A DNA stretch of 64,000 bases from Streptomyces sp. NRRL S-37 (GTDB lineage: Bacteria > Actinomycetota > Actinomycetes > Streptomycetales > Streptomycetaceae), in assembly GCF_000721605.1 (NCBI RefSeq), contig NZ_JOIZ01000009.1:1-64000 (forward strand), read 5' to 3'. A program made the position numbers and the translations under genes. Shown here one piece after another: positions 7,648-17,794 of the stretch (within the stretch, counting starts at the first letter, position 1; each line of letters begins with the position of its first letter). A model generated the notes under the pieces. That model ran no database searches. It was given only the letters and a program-made list of their open reading frames with translations, and was not told the origin of the DNA.

Positions 7648-10600
7648 CCGAACCGACATCCTCCCGGGGAGACATGCCGGACACGCCCCGGCCCGGCAAC
7701 GAGTCCGGCGACGACCTGATCGCGGTCACCGCCCTGGACTGCCGGTTCCCCGGAGCCCCCGACACGGCGGCCTACTGGGACCTGCTCGTGGGCGGCCGCA
7801 GCGGACTGACCCGGCACGGCGAGCGGGAACTGGCCGAACGCGGCGTCCCGGCGAGGCTGCTGGCCAACCCCGCCCACATACCCGTCAGCGGGGTCATCGA
7901 CGAACAGGACCGGTTCGATCCCGAGCCGTTCGGCCTGACCGACGCCGAAGCGGCCGTGATGGACCCCCAGCAGAGGCTCTTCCTCGAAGCGTGCCTGCGC
8001 GCCCTGGAGAGCGCCGGACACGGCGGCGGTGCCGGCGCGGGCGCTGTGGGCGTCTTCGCCGGCGCCGCCCACAGCGACTACCTCGCCCGCAACCTCGCCG
8101 ACCGGTACGCCGCCTCCGCCACCGATCCCGTCGGCAGCCTCCAGGCGGCCCTCGCGGGTGTGGCCGACTACCTTCCCCTGCACGTCGCGCACCGCCTCGC
8201 GCTCACCGGACCCGCCGTCGCGGTCGGCACCGCGTGCTCGACCTCGCTGGTGGCGGTGCACCTGGCGGCCCAGTCCCTGCTGGCGGGGGAGTGCGACACC
8301 GCCCTCGCCGGCGGCGCCTCCCTGATCGTCCCGCAGGGCAGGGGCTACCTCCATGTCCCCGACGGGATCTTCTCCGCCGACGGGCACATACGCACCTTCT
8401 CCGCCGAGGGCACCGGCATCGTGCACACCCAGGGCGTCGGTGTGGCCGTACTGCGGCGACTGCGCGACGCCGTCGCCGACGGCGACCCGGTGCTGGCCGT
8501 CCTGCACGGCTCCGCCGTCAACAACGACGGCGGCGACCGCACCGGCTTCACCGCTCCCTCGCCGCGCGGACAGGCCCGTGTGGTCTCCGAGGCGCTCGCC
8601 GTGGCCGGCCTCACGCCCAGGGACATCACCTACGTCGAGGCCCACGGCACCGCCACCCGCCTCGGCGATGTTGTCGAGGTCGCCGCGCTGCGCCGCGTCT
8701 TCGGCGACACCGGCCCGGCCTGGTGCGCCCTGGGTTCGGTCAAGAGCAACATCGGGCACGCCAACTCGGCCGCGGGCATCGCCGGTTTCGCCAAGACCGT
8801 CCTCGCCCTGCACCACGGCGTACTGCCGCCCACCCTGGACGCCCTGCCCCTCAACCCCGATCTCGGGCTGGACGACTCGCCCTTCACCGTCGTCCACGAG
8901 ACCACCGACTGGACCGGGCCCCGGTACGCGGGCGTCAGCTCCTTCGGCATCGGCGGCACCAACTGCCACGTCGTCCTGGGCAGCGCCCCCGTCCGGCCGG
9001 AACCGCCCGCCGATCCGCGCCCGCAGCTCGCCCTGCTCAGCGCGCACCGCGACGACGCCCTCGCCCGCCTCGCCGGGGCCGTCGCGACCACCCTGCACAC
9101 CACCCCGGTCGACCCCGCCGACGCGGCCCACACCCTGCACACCGGCCGCGCGACGCTGCCGTACCGCGCCGCCGCCGTGATCACCGGAACGGCGGAGGCC
9201 GACGGCCGAGCCCTGCGCGCCGCCCCGCGGCGCCGTCCCGGCCCCACCCCGCCCCGGATCGTGCTGGCCTTCCCCGGCGGGGGAGCGCAGTACGCGGGCA
9301 TGGGACGCGAACTGTGCGCAGAGGAAGAGGAGTTCGACCGCACCGTGCGCGAGTGCGCAGGCCTCTTCGACGAAGGGACCGGTACCGGCCTCACCGCGCT
9401 GATCACCGCCGACCCGTCCGACGAGCACGCACGCCGGCTGCTGCGCGACCCCGCCCACGGACTGCCCGCCCTGTTCACCGTCTCCCTCGCCGCCGCGCGC
9501 ACGCTGCGCTCCTGGGGCGTGGAACCGGACGCGGTGGTCGGTCACAGCCTCGGCGAGTACGTGGCCGCCGTGCTGTCCGGCGCCCTGTCCCTGCCCGACG
9601 CCGCGACACTGGTGGCGGTCCGCTCACGCGGCATGTCCCGGGCGGCCGGCGGCGGAGTGATGCTGACGGTCCCGCTGACCGAGCGGCAGGCCCTGGCCCT
9701 GCTCGCCGACCACCCGGAACTGGATCTGGCCGCCGTCAACGGCCCGCGGTCCTGTGTGGTGTCCGGGCCCTCGCCGGCCGTGGCCGAAGCGGAGCGGGCC
9801 CTGACCGCACGCGGCGAGCGCACCGTGCGGCTCTCCCTCGACGCGGCCGCCCACTCGCGCCTGGTCGACCCGGTCCTGCCCGAACTGCGCACGGCCGCCC
9901 AGGCCGTCCGGGCGCGTGTTCCCGGCATCCCGCTCGCCACCACCCTCACCGGGAAACTGCTGGACACCGCTCCGGGCGCCGACCACTGGGTGGCGCACCT
10001 GCGCTCCACCGTGCGCTTCTCCGACGCCCTGGCCACCGCCCTGGGCGACGGGCCGGCCGTCCTCGTCCAGGCGGGGCCGGGCGGCGCACTGCTCCAACTG
10101 GCCCGTCAGCAGGGGCACCGGCAGCTCCTGGCCACCCTGGCCGCCTTCCCGGACCGCGAGCAGCCCGCCGGAGGACGTGCCGCGCTGCTGGCGGCCGCCG
10201 GAGAGCTGTGGACGCACGGGGTCCCCCTGGACGCCGCGGCCCTGCACCGCCCGGGACGACGCCGTGTCGTCCTGCCGGGCCTGCCCATGGAGCGCCGCAG
10301 ACTGTGGATCGATCCGCCGGCCGCCGCACAGCCCAGTACCGTGGCCGGCCTCGGCCACGATGCCGGGCAGGCCGCCCCGGACGAGTCCGAGCCCTTCCAC
10401 CTGCCCGTCTGGCGGCGCACGCCCCCCGTCGAGGCGGACCGGCCGGCACTGCGGGGCCGCTGGCTCGTGGCCGGCCCTCCCGGCTCGCCCTCGGCCGAGC
10501 GGGTGCGCGTCGCGCTCGCCGCCGCCGGGGCCGGCACCGTCACCCTCGACGAGGCGGTCCGGGACCCCGGCACCCCGTGCGAGGGCATCGTCGTGATCGG

Positions 10601-13600
10601 CCCGTACGGTGACACCGGCGACGACCCGGCCGAAACCGTCAGCGCGTCGGTCCTGCACTACGCGCAGGTGGCGCGGGCCGCCGCCTCCTGGGCGCACCGC
10701 ACCTGCCTGCTGCACCTGAGCCACAACGCCCAGCAGGTGGAGAGCACCGACCGGCCCGCCGCCCATGCTGCCGCCGGCCTCGCCGTGCCCCGCGTCCTCG
10801 CCCAGGAGTTCCCGGGCCTGCGCTGGCGCTCGGTGGACCTGCCGGCCGGCCCGCCGCACGCCGACGACGTACGGACCGTGCCGGCGGAGGCCGCCGACCT
10901 GCTGGCGGGAGGCCCGAACGGCATCGAGTGCGCCCTGCGCGGCGGGCACCGCTGGACGCGCGGCATCACCCCCTGGCGGCCGTCCGCACCCGCGCCGGAC
11001 ACGGACGGCCCGGCCGTCACCGACGGCGGGACGGGCACAGCGGTGATCCTCGGCGGACTCGGGGACGTGGGCCTGGCCCTGGCCGGGCACCTGGCCCGCT
11101 CCGGACGGCGGGTCGTGGTGACCGGCCGCACCGGGCTCCCCCCGGACCCCGCCCCCGGCAGCACCGAAGCCGAACGGGCGGAGACGATCCGTGTCCTGCG
11201 GGACTCCGGCGCCGACATCGAGGTCCGTGCCGCGGACGCCGCGGACACCGCCGCCACGACGGAACTGCTGCGGGAACTGACCGACCGCGACGGCCCGCTG
11301 GACCTGGTCGTGCACGCCGCCGGCGTGGTCGCCTCCGCGGCCGTCGCGCCGTTGCGGACCACCGAGGAGCAGGCCGTGCGCGCGCACGCGCACGCCAAGG
11401 TCACCGCGGCCCTCGCGCTGCGCGGTGCCGTGCACGGCCTCCCGCCCGGCAGCCGCCCGGCCACCGTCCTGCTGATGTCCTCCGCCACGGCGTTCGTCGG
11501 AGGCCTCGGCCTCGCCCCGTACGCCGCCGTCAACCGCTACCTGGACGCCCTCGCCGAGCACGAGCACCACGCGGCCCCGGACGCACCCCGCTGGATCAGC
11601 GTGGCCTGGGACGGCTGGCGCGTCGGGCCCGGCCGGAGCGAGCGCACCGTCGCCTCCCGGCACTCGATCGGTCTGGCGGACGGCATGCGCAGCGTGGACC
11701 GGTTGCTGGCGCTCGCGGCCGGCGGCCGTGCTCCGGCCTCCGTCGCCGTCTCGCCGGCCGACCTCGCGTCCCGCACCGCGGGCACGCCCACCGTCGTACC
11801 CGCCTCGGTCGCACCGGCTCCCGGCGCGCCCGCGGCCGGGCCGCGGGCCGGTGCGGGATTCACCACCGCTGTGGAGACCCTCCTGGCAGAGGTCTGGTCG
11901 GACCTGCTGGGCTTCCCCGTCACCGACCGCGACGCCGACTTCTTCGCCCTCGGCGGGCACTCCCTGCTGGCCACCCGGATGCTCGCCCGGCTGCGTGACG
12001 ACCACGGCGCCGACCTGCGGCTGCAGGACCTGCTCGCCCGGCCCAGCATCGCGGCCCTGGCCCCGATGCTGCCCGGCGGGGAATCCCGGAGTGCTCCCGC
12101 CACGCCCCGGACCGGGGGCGGTCCGTCTCCGCAACCCGGTGACGGCCCCCGGGAGTTCCCCCTCACCCGGGTGCAGCACGCCTACTGGGTCGGCGGATCG
12201 GGCGGTTACCGCCTCGGCGACGTCCCGTGCTCCTTCCACCTGGAGTACGACTGTCCCGGCCTGGACACCGACCGCTACGAAACGGCGTGGAACGCGGTCG
12301 TCGCCCGCCACCCGATGCTGCGCGCGGTCGTCTCACCGGAAGGCCGCAACCGGGTGCTCGGCAAGGTGCCCCCCTACCGGATCCGGGTGCAGGACCTGAC
12401 GAAGGACGACGACGCCGAGCGCACCCGGAAGCTGGAGCGCGTGCGCACCCGCATGGTGCGCCGCGAACCCCGCCCGGGCCGCTGGCCCCTGGTCGACATC
12501 AGGGCCGCCCGACTGCCCGGCGACGTCGTCCGGCTGTTCGTCAACGTGGACGTGCTGGTGTGCGACACCGCCAGCTACCTGATCTGGGACCGCGAACTGC
12601 GCACCCTCTACCACGACCCCGACACTCGGCTGCCGCCGCTGGAGACCACCTTCGCGGACTGTGTGGCCGCGCTCGAGCGCCGCGCCGAGGGCCCGGAGCA
12701 CGCGCGGGCCGCCGCCTACTGGCGGGCCAGGCTGGACGACCTGCCCGGCGCACCCGCGCTGCCCGTCCGGACCGGGAGTCCCGGAGAGCGGCCCCGCTTC
12801 GCACGGCGCACCGCCCGTCTGGAGCCGGACCGCTGGAACGCCCTCAAGGCCGAGGCCGCCCGGCGCGGGCTGACCCCCACGGCCGTCCTGCTGGCGGCCT
12901 ACGGCGAGGCCCTCGCAGAGTGGTCAGGACAGAACCGCTTCGCCGTCACCCTCACCCTCTTCGACCGGCCCGCGGACCTTCCCGGGGCGGACGCCGTGGT
13001 CGGTGACTTCACCTCGCTGATGCTGCACGAGGTGGACCGCTCGGACACCCGCTGCTTCGCCGACGCCGCCGTACGGGCCCAGCGCACCCTCTTCGAGGAC
13101 CTGGACCACCGGGAGTTCTCCGCGCTCGACCTGCTGGCCGAGAAGTCCTCGCGCACCGGCCGCACCGAGTCCGTTCCCGTGGTCTTCACCAGCGCCCTGG
13201 GCCTGTCCGGGCCGCTCGGCGGCGGACACGACCTGGACTGGGCGGGCACACCGGTGTACGGCGTGAGCAGCACCCCGCAGACCTGGCTGGACCATCAGGT
13301 GATCGAGCAGCACGGGGCGCTCCTGCTCCAGTGGGACGTCCTGGAGAACGCCCTGCCCGCCGACGAGGCGGACGCGGCGTTCGCCGCCTACACCGAGCGG
13401 GTGCGCCGGCTGGCCGACGCACCGCGGGCGTGGGACACCGAGGAGCCCCGCACCGCGCCCGCCGCCCCGGCCCGCGAACCGCGGCGGCCGGCACCCACCG
13501 CGAGGAAGCGGACCGGTCCCGGCCCGGCCCCCGACACCGACGCGGCCATGCTGCTGCGCGACGGCAACGGCGACCGCCCCCTGTTCCTGATGCACCCCTC

Positions 13601-14411
13601 CGGAGGGGACGTACTGTGCTACGGCGAACTCGCCCGTCTCCTCACCGACGGCCGGCCCGTCGTGGCCCTCACCGATCCCGCCCTGACCGGCGGCACCGGG
13701 CCGCGGACCATCGCCGAGACGGCCGACCGCTACCTCGCGGCGCTGCGCGTCCACCAGCCGCGGGGCCCCTACCTGCTGGGCGGCTGGTCGATGGGCGGCA
13801 CCGTCGCCCACCAGATGGCCGTGGAACTCCAGCGACGCGGCGAGCGGACCGACCTCCTCGTCCTGATCGACTCCAACACCCCCGACCGCATCCGGGCGTT
13901 GGGCGGCACCGACCGCGCCCAGGACACCGCCTTCGCGGCCGTCCGCTACCTGCGCTCGCTGGAGGCGTTCCTCGACCTCGACCTGGACCTCGGCCCGGAC
14001 GCGGAGACGATCCGCACCGCGCCGGACCCGGCGGCGGTACGCCGGGCCGTCACCGAACGGCTGCGAGCGGCCGGCCTGCTCGGCCCGCGGGACACCGCCG
14101 ACACCCGCCTCGAGGTATTCGAACGCCACCTGCGGGCGCTGGCCGACCACAGGGCCGGACACCTCACCGACCCGGCCACCCGACTGCTGCTCATCGCCGC
14201 GTCCCGTCCCGCGCCGCACAACGCCGGTGTCGGCATGGGCGTCGACGACGCCGCGGACCTGCCCGCCCTCGGCTGGCTGCCGCACGTCAGCGGCCCCGTC
14301 GACGCCTACACCGTCGAAGGCCACCACTACTCCCTGCTGCACGACCCCGCGGTCCGGCGGACCGCCGCCCTGATCGACCGGGCCCTGGCCGCCGTACACA
14401 CCGGCCGGTGA
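7644..14411 (+). CDS. PKS/NRPS hybrid: KS-AT-KR-carrier-Cy-TE, HMWP1-like
   Basis: The protein has 2255 residues. Domains: KS (Cys198 in GTACSTS, then EAHGTAT and KSNIGH); AT with Ser635 in GHSLGEY and AAHS at the usual HAFH/YASH specificity position, so malonyl versus methylmalonyl is undecided; KR with GGLGDVG near 1137 and a Ser/Tyr catalytic pair in SSATAF...PYAAVN; carrier Ser1440; Cy with intact D1636xxxxD1641xxS1644; and type I thioesterase with Ser2049 in GWSMGG and His in EGHHYS. Compared with yersiniabactin HMWP1, both methyltransferase domains and the PCP between Cy and TE are absent. Matching pieces are encoded separately downstream. It would extend a thiazoline intermediate with a ketide, reduce it, add a last cysteine ring and release the product. 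The ATG overlaps the preceding stop codon. Confidence 0.92.
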   Translation: MTEPTSSRGDMPDTPRPGNESGDDLIAVTALDCRFPGAPDTAAYWDLLVGGRSGLTRHGERELAERGVPARLLANPAHIPVSGVIDEQDRFDPEPFGLTDAEAAVMDPQQRLFLEACLRALESAGHGGGAGAGAVGVFAGAAHSDYLARNLADRYAASATDPVGSLQAALAGVADYLPLHVAHRLALTGPAVAVGTACSTSLVAVHLAAQSLLAGECDTALAGGASLIVPQGRGYLHVPDGIFSADGHIRTFSAEGTGIVHTQGVGVAVLRRLRDAVADGDPVLAVLHGSAVNNDGGDRTGFTAPSPRGQARVVSEALAVAGLTPRDITYVEAHGTATRLGDVVEVAALRRVFGDTGPAWCALGSVKSNIGHANSAAGIAGFAKTVLALHHGVLPPTLDALPLNPDLGLDDSPFTVVHETTDWTGPRYAGVSSFGIGGTNCHVVLGSAPVRPEPPADPRPQLALLSAHRDDALARLAGAVATTLHTTPVDPADAAHTLHTGRATLPYRAAAVITGTAEADGRALRAAPRRRPGPTPPRIVLAFPGGGAQYAGMGRELCAEEEEFDRTVRECAGLFDEGTGTGLTALITADPSDEHARRLLRDPAHGLPALFTVSLAAARTLRSWGVEPDAVVGHSLGEYVAAVLSGALSLPDAATLVAVRSRGMSRAAGGGVMLTVPLTERQALALLADHPELDLAAVNGPRSCVVSGPSPAVAEAERALTARGERTVRLSLDAAAHSRLVDPVLPELRTAAQAVRARVPGIPLATTLTGKLLDTAPGADHWVAHLRSTVRFSDALATALGDGPAVLVQAGPGGALLQLARQQGHRQLLATLAAFPDREQPAGGRAALLAAAGELWTHGVPLDAAALHRPGRRRVVLPGLPMERRRLWIDPPAAAQPSTVAGLGHDAGQAAPDESEPFHLPVWRRTPPVEADRPALRGRWLVAGPPGSPSAERVRVALAAAGAGTVTLDEAVRDPGTPCEGIVVIGPYGDTGDDPAETVSASVLHYAQVARAAASWAHRTCLLHLSHNAQQVESTDRPAAHAAAGLAVPRVLAQEFPGLRWRSVDLPAGPPHADDVRTVPAEAADLLAGGPNGIECALRGGHRWTRGITPWRPSAPAPDTDGPAVTDGGTGTAVILGGLGDVGLALAGHLARSGRRVVVTGRTGLPPDPAPGSTEAERAETIRVLRDSGADIEVRAADAADTAATTELLRELTDRDGPLDLVVHAAGVVASAAVAPLRTTEEQAVRAHAHAKVTAALALRGAVHGLPPGSRPATVLLMSSATAFVGGLGLAPYAAVNRYLDALAEHEHHAAPDAPRWISVAWDGWRVGPGRSERTVASRHSIGLADGMRSVDRLLALAAGGRAPASVAVSPADLASRTAGTPTVVPASVAPAPGAPAAGPRAGAGFTTAVETLLAEVWSDLLGFPVTDRDADFFALGGHSLLATRMLARLRDDHGADLRLQDLLARPSIAALAPMLPGGESRSAPATPRTGGGPSPQPGDGPREFPLTRVQHAYWVGGSGGYRLGDVPCSFHLEYDCPGLDTDRYETAWNAVVARHPMLRAVVSPEGRNRVLGKVPPYRIRVQDLTKDDDAERTRKLERVRTRMVRREPRPGRWPLVDIRAARLPGDVVRLFVNVDVLVCDTASYLIWDRELRTLYHDPDTRLPPLETTFADCVAALERRAEGPEHARAAAYWRARLDDLPGAPALPVRTGSPGERPRFARRTARLEPDRWNALKAEAARRGLTPTAVLLAAYGEALAEWSGQNRFAVTLTLFDRPADLPGADAVVGDFTSLMLHEVDRSDTRCFADAAVRAQRTLFEDLDHREFSALDLLAEKSSRTGRTESVPVVFTSALGLSGPLGGGHDLDWAGTPVYGVSSTPQTWLDHQVIEQHGALLLQWDVLENALPADEADAAFAAYTERVRRLADAPRAWDTEEPRTAPAAPAREPRRPAPTARKRTGPGPAPDTDAAMLLRDGNGDRPLFLMHPSGGDVLCYGELARLLTDGRPVVALTDPALTGGTGPRTIAETADRYLAALRVHQPRGPYLLGGWSMGGTVAHQMAVELQRRGERTDLLVLIDSNTPDRIRALGGTDRAQDTAFAAVRYLRSLEAFLDLDLDLGPDAETIRTAPDPAAVRRAVTERLRAAGLLGPRDTADTRLEVFERHLRALADHRAGHLTDPATRLLLIAASRPAPHNAGVGMGVDDAADLPALGWLPHVSGPVDAYTVEGHHYSLLHDPAVRRTAALIDRALAAVHTGR

Positions 14412-14457
14412 GCCCGGCAGCCACTCCTGCCCCCCGAACCCCTCGCGGAAAGCGACC

Positions 14458-16008
14458 ATGCACCAGCACCCGTCATCCCGCAGCACCCTGTCCCGCAGAT
14501 CCGCCCTCACCGCCCTCGGGGCGGTCGGCGCCCTGCTGCTGAGCGCCTGCTCCGACACCCCGGCCTCCCGCACCGGCGCGCCCGTCGACGGCGGCACCCT
14601 GCGGTACGCCGTCGCGGGGTCCCCCGCCACCGCCAGTGACGACCCGCACGGCGGCCTCGGCAACGAGTCCGACGTCCTGCGCTTCGCCCTGACGTACGAC
14701 GTCCTCACCGTCCCCGGCGAGGACGGGAGGACCCGGCCGCGGCTCGCCACGTCGTGGAAGCCCAACGACGCCATGGACCGCTGGACCCTCACCCTGCGTG
14801 AGGACGCCCGCTTCACCGACGGCGAGCCGGTGCGCGCCGCCGACGTGCTGTACTCACTGCGGCGCATCGGCGGCAAGGCCGCCGAGAACTACGGCCGGCT
14901 CGCCGACTTCGACATGGCGAAGTCCACCGCCCCCGACGAGCACACCGTCGTCCTGGCCACCCGCGCCCCGATGGCCGACGCGCCCCGGGCCCTGGAGTCC
15001 GTCACCTTCGTCGTCCCGGAGGGCACCGAGGACTTCTCCCGCCCCGTCACCGGCTCGGGCCCCTACCGGGTGGAACGGACCGGCGCCCAGACCACCGTCC
15101 TGACCCGCAACGACACGTGGTGGGGGGAGCGCCCGCACCTGGACCGCATCGAGATCCAGGCCGTCGCCGACCCGCAGGCACGGGCCGGCGCCGTCGCCTC
15201 CGGGCAGGCCGACGTCGCCGGCAGCGTCAGCCCCGCCGCGGTCAAGAGCGCCGGATCCCCGGCGAAGACCCAGGTCGTCCGGCGCGACGGGGTCACCGAG
15301 TACCCGTTCGTCATGCGCCTGGACACCGCGCCGTTCGACGACCCCCGGGTCCGCGAGGCGTTCCGCCTCGCCGCCGACCGCAAGACCTTGGTCGACACCG
15401 TGTTCCTCGGCTACGGCAAGGTCGCCAACGACCTCCCCACCCCCTACGACCCCTCGGCCCCCGACGACCTGCCGCAGCGCACCCGCGACGTGAAGAAGGC
15501 CAGGAAGCTGCTGGCCGAGGCGGGCCACGCCGACGGACTGTCCGTCACCCTGCACACCACCACGTCCTATCCCGGCATGGACACCGCGGCCACCCTCTAC
15601 GCCCAGCAGCTCTCCGACATCGGCGTCGACGCGGAGGTGAAGGTCGAGCCGGCGGACACCTACTGGACCGCCGTCTACGCCAAGAAGGCGTTCTACACCG
15701 GCTACTACGGCGGCATCTCCTTCCCCGACCTCGTCCGCGTCGGGCTGCTCTCCGACTCCCCGACCAACGAGACCGCCTGGCGCAGCGAGACCTTCGACGA
15801 CGGCTTCGCCCGGGCCATGTCGACCGCCGACGAGGCACGGCGCGAGGAGCTGCTCTCCGGCATCCAGCGCGAGCTGTGGGAGGACGGCGGCTACGTCGTC
15901 TGGGGCACCGGGGACGGCCTGGACCTCGCCGCACCCGGCGTGCGCGGACTGCCCGACGGGCCCGGGTTCCAGCGCATGTTCATCGACCAGGTGTGGATGG
16001 CCAAATGA
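14458..16008 (+). CDS. Peptide/nickel-type ABC substrate-binding lipoprotein
   Basis: The protein has 516 residues. A Tat/Sec-like signal (RRSALTALGAVGALL) ends in the lipobox LLSAC, so it should be a lipid-anchored extracellular binding protein. The body follows the SBP_bac_5 fold: GGTLRYAV at the start, a LTYDVLTVPGEDG region, LRFTLREDARFTDG-type elements near residue 110, and DDPRVREAFRLAADR near 295. It stands between the PKS and two permease genes within the operon. The expected ligand is the metal-metallophore complex made by this cluster. Nickel-, peptide- and opine-metal-binding proteins share this fold, so ligand choice is inference from context. Confidence 0.88.
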   Translation: MHQHPSSRSTLSRRSALTALGAVGALLLSACSDTPASRTGAPVDGGTLRYAVAGSPATASDDPHGGLGNESDVLRFALTYDVLTVPGEDGRTRPRLATSWKPNDAMDRWTLTLREDARFTDGEPVRAADVLYSLRRIGGKAAENYGRLADFDMAKSTAPDEHTVVLATRAPMADAPRALESVTFVVPEGTEDFSRPVTGSGPYRVERTGAQTTVLTRNDTWWGERPHLDRIEIQAVADPQARAGAVASGQADVAGSVSPAAVKSAGSPAKTQVVRRDGVTEYPFVMRLDTAPFDDPRVREAFRLAADRKTLVDTVFLGYGKVANDLPTPYDPSAPDDLPQRTRDVKKARKLLAEAGHADGLSVTLHTTTSYPGMDTAATLYAQQLSDIGVDAEVKVEPADTYWTAVYAKKAFYTGYYGGISFPDLVRVGLLSDSPTNETAWRSETFDDGFARAMSTADEARREELLSGIQRELWEDGGYVVWGTGDGLDLAAPGVRGLPDGPGFQRMFIDQVWMAK

Positions 16009-16976
16009 TCCCGCGCGCTGCCGGCCGCGCCCTGCGCCCGGCCGGCCGGGCCGCGGTCCTGGCCGTCGCCGCCACGGCCGTGGTCTTCACGGCCACCGAA
16101 CTGCTCCCCGGTGACGCCGGGGAGCTGAGGACGGGGGGTCGGGCCACCGAAGAGGACGTCGCGGCGGAGCGGGAACGCCTCGGGCTGGACCGGCCGGCCG
16201 CGGTGCGCTACCTCGACTGGCTGTACGGCCTGATCCGGGGGGATTTGGGACACTCGCTGGCGGGCGGCAGACCCGTGGCGACGCTGTTCGCCGAGCGGCT
16301 GCCCGCCACCGCCGTCCTGGTCGCGACGGCGCTGGCGGTCACCGTGTTGCTGACCGCGACGGCCCTGACCGTCACGTACCTGCGCGGCGGCCGGGGCGGC
16401 TCGGCCGCCACCGGACTGGCCGCCGTGCCGCAGCCGGTCCACGCGGCGGTGCTCGGCGCGGTCCTGGCCGGACTGCTGGGCTGGCTGCCCCCCGTGTCCC
16501 TGCTGCCGCCCGGCGGCTCGCCCCTGGCGGACCCCCGGCTCCTGGTGCTGCCCGCGCTCACCCTGGCGCTTCCCTCGGCCGCGTTCGCCACCGTCCTGCT
16601 GCGCGGGGCGCTGGGCGATGTCCTGCGCCGGCCCCACGTGGCCGACGCGCGGCTGCGCGGCCTGCCCGCCCCGCTCGTGCTGCACCGGCACGTCCTTCCC
16701 TTCCTGTACGCGCCGGCGCTCCAGGTGACGGCCCTGCTGGCCGGCGGTCTCGTGGCGGGTACCGCCCTGGCGGAGACGCTGTTCGGCTATCCGGGCACCG
16801 GGCAGCTGCTGGTGTCCTCCGTCGCGGTGCGGGACGTCCCCGTCGTCCAGGCCGCGGCCCTCCTGCCGGCCGCCGTCCTGCTGCTGGGCATGCTCCTGGC
16901 CGACCTGGCCGCCCGTCGCACCACGGTGCCGGGGGAACCCGGCCCGTCGGTGGCGGCGGCGGGGAGGACCGTATGA
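16005..16976 (+). CDS. DppB/NikB-type ABC permease
   Basis: The protein has 323 residues with about six membrane segments. An N-terminal segment is followed by the DppB-specific extracellular region (LLPGDAGE, then an ERERLGLDRPAAVRYLDWLYGLIRGDLGHSL-type stretch near residues 55-85). The BPD transport domain follows, with the EAA-like loop in ADARLRGLPAPLVL. The ATG overlaps the binding-protein stop codon (ATGA), so translation is coupled. It forms the import channel together with the next gene product. It is complete and has no unusual features apart from a shortened first periplasmic region. Confidence 0.88.
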   Translation: MIPRAAGRALRPAGRAAVLAVAATAVVFTATELLPGDAGELRTGGRATEEDVAAERERLGLDRPAAVRYLDWLYGLIRGDLGHSLAGGRPVATLFAERLPATAVLVATALAVTVLLTATALTVTYLRGGRGGSAATGLAAVPQPVHAAVLGAVLAGLLGWLPPVSLLPPGGSPLADPRLLVLPALTLALPSAAFATVLLRGALGDVLRRPHVADARLRGLPAPLVLHRHVLPFLYAPALQVTALLAGGLVAGTALAETLFGYPGTGQLLVSSVAVRDVPVVQAAALLPAAVLLLGMLLADLAARRTTVPGEPGPSVAAAGRTV

Positions 16977-17794
16977 CCGGAGCGCCTCCGCCGTTCCTCC
17001 TCCGAACCACCCGCCCTTCGGCGTCCATGACCGCGGCCCTCACCCTGCTGGTGTGCGTGCCGCTCGGCCGGTACGCCGCCCCGCACCCACCGGAGCGAAC
17101 GGTCGCCGCCCCCTGGGCGCCGCCCGGCGGACGGCACCCGCTGGGCACCGACGCCCTGGGGCGCGACGTGCTGTCCCGGGTCCTGGCCGGGGGCACCCAG
17201 CTCCTGACCGTGTCCCTGCTCGCCGCGCTCGCCGCCGTCGTCTGCGGCGCGGGCCTCGGCCTGGCCGCGGGGTGGTCGGGCGACCGGACCGCCCGCACCG
17301 TACGGGCCCTGTGCGACCTGCTGCTGGCCGTTCCCGCCCTGGTCCTGGCGCTGGTGCTGGCCACCGCACTGCCGGGGGCGACGGCGGTCGTCGTGGCGTC
17401 GGTGCTCGCGGGAGCGCCGCTGACCGCGCGGGTCGTCGCCACGCAGTGCGCGCAACTGCGCGGCAGCGGGCACGTGCACGCCGCCGTCGAGCGCGGCGAG
17501 CGCACCCCCGCCGTGCTGTTCCACGAGGTGCTGCCCGCCCTGCGCCGTCTGGTCGCCGCCGACGCCGGGCTCCGGCTCGTCACGGCACTGCAGATCGCCG
17601 CGACCCTCGCCGTACTCGGTCTGGGACCCCAGCCCCCGGACCCGGACTGGGCCCTGATGCTCAGTGAGAACCTGCCCGGCGCCGCACTCAACCCCTGGGC
17701 GCTGCTGGCGCCGGCGGTCCCCCTGGCGGGCTGCGCCTGGGTGTTCGCCGCGGCGGCCCGGACGGCCGCCCGTGCTCCGGGGGAGGCGGCATGA
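16973..17794 (+). CDS. DppC/NikC-type ABC permease
   Basis: The protein has 273 residues. The family signature HPLGTDALGRDVLSRVLAGG is visible near residues 57-76, followed by five hydrophobic segments and an ERGERTPAVLFHEVLPAL EAA loop near residue 175. It overlaps both neighbours by four bases (ATGA). It pairs with the DppB-type protein to make the membrane channel of the importer. Confidence 0.88.
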   Translation: MTGAPPPFLLRTTRPSASMTAALTLLVCVPLGRYAAPHPPERTVAAPWAPPGGRHPLGTDALGRDVLSRVLAGGTQLLTVSLLAALAAVVCGAGLGLAAGWSGDRTARTVRALCDLLLAVPALVLALVLATALPGATAVVVASVLAGAPLTARVVATQCAQLRGSGHVHAAVERGERTPAVLFHEVLPALRRLVAADAGLRLVTALQIAATLAVLGLGPQPPDPDWALMLSENLPGAALNPWALLAPAVPLAGCAWVFAAAARTAARAPGEAA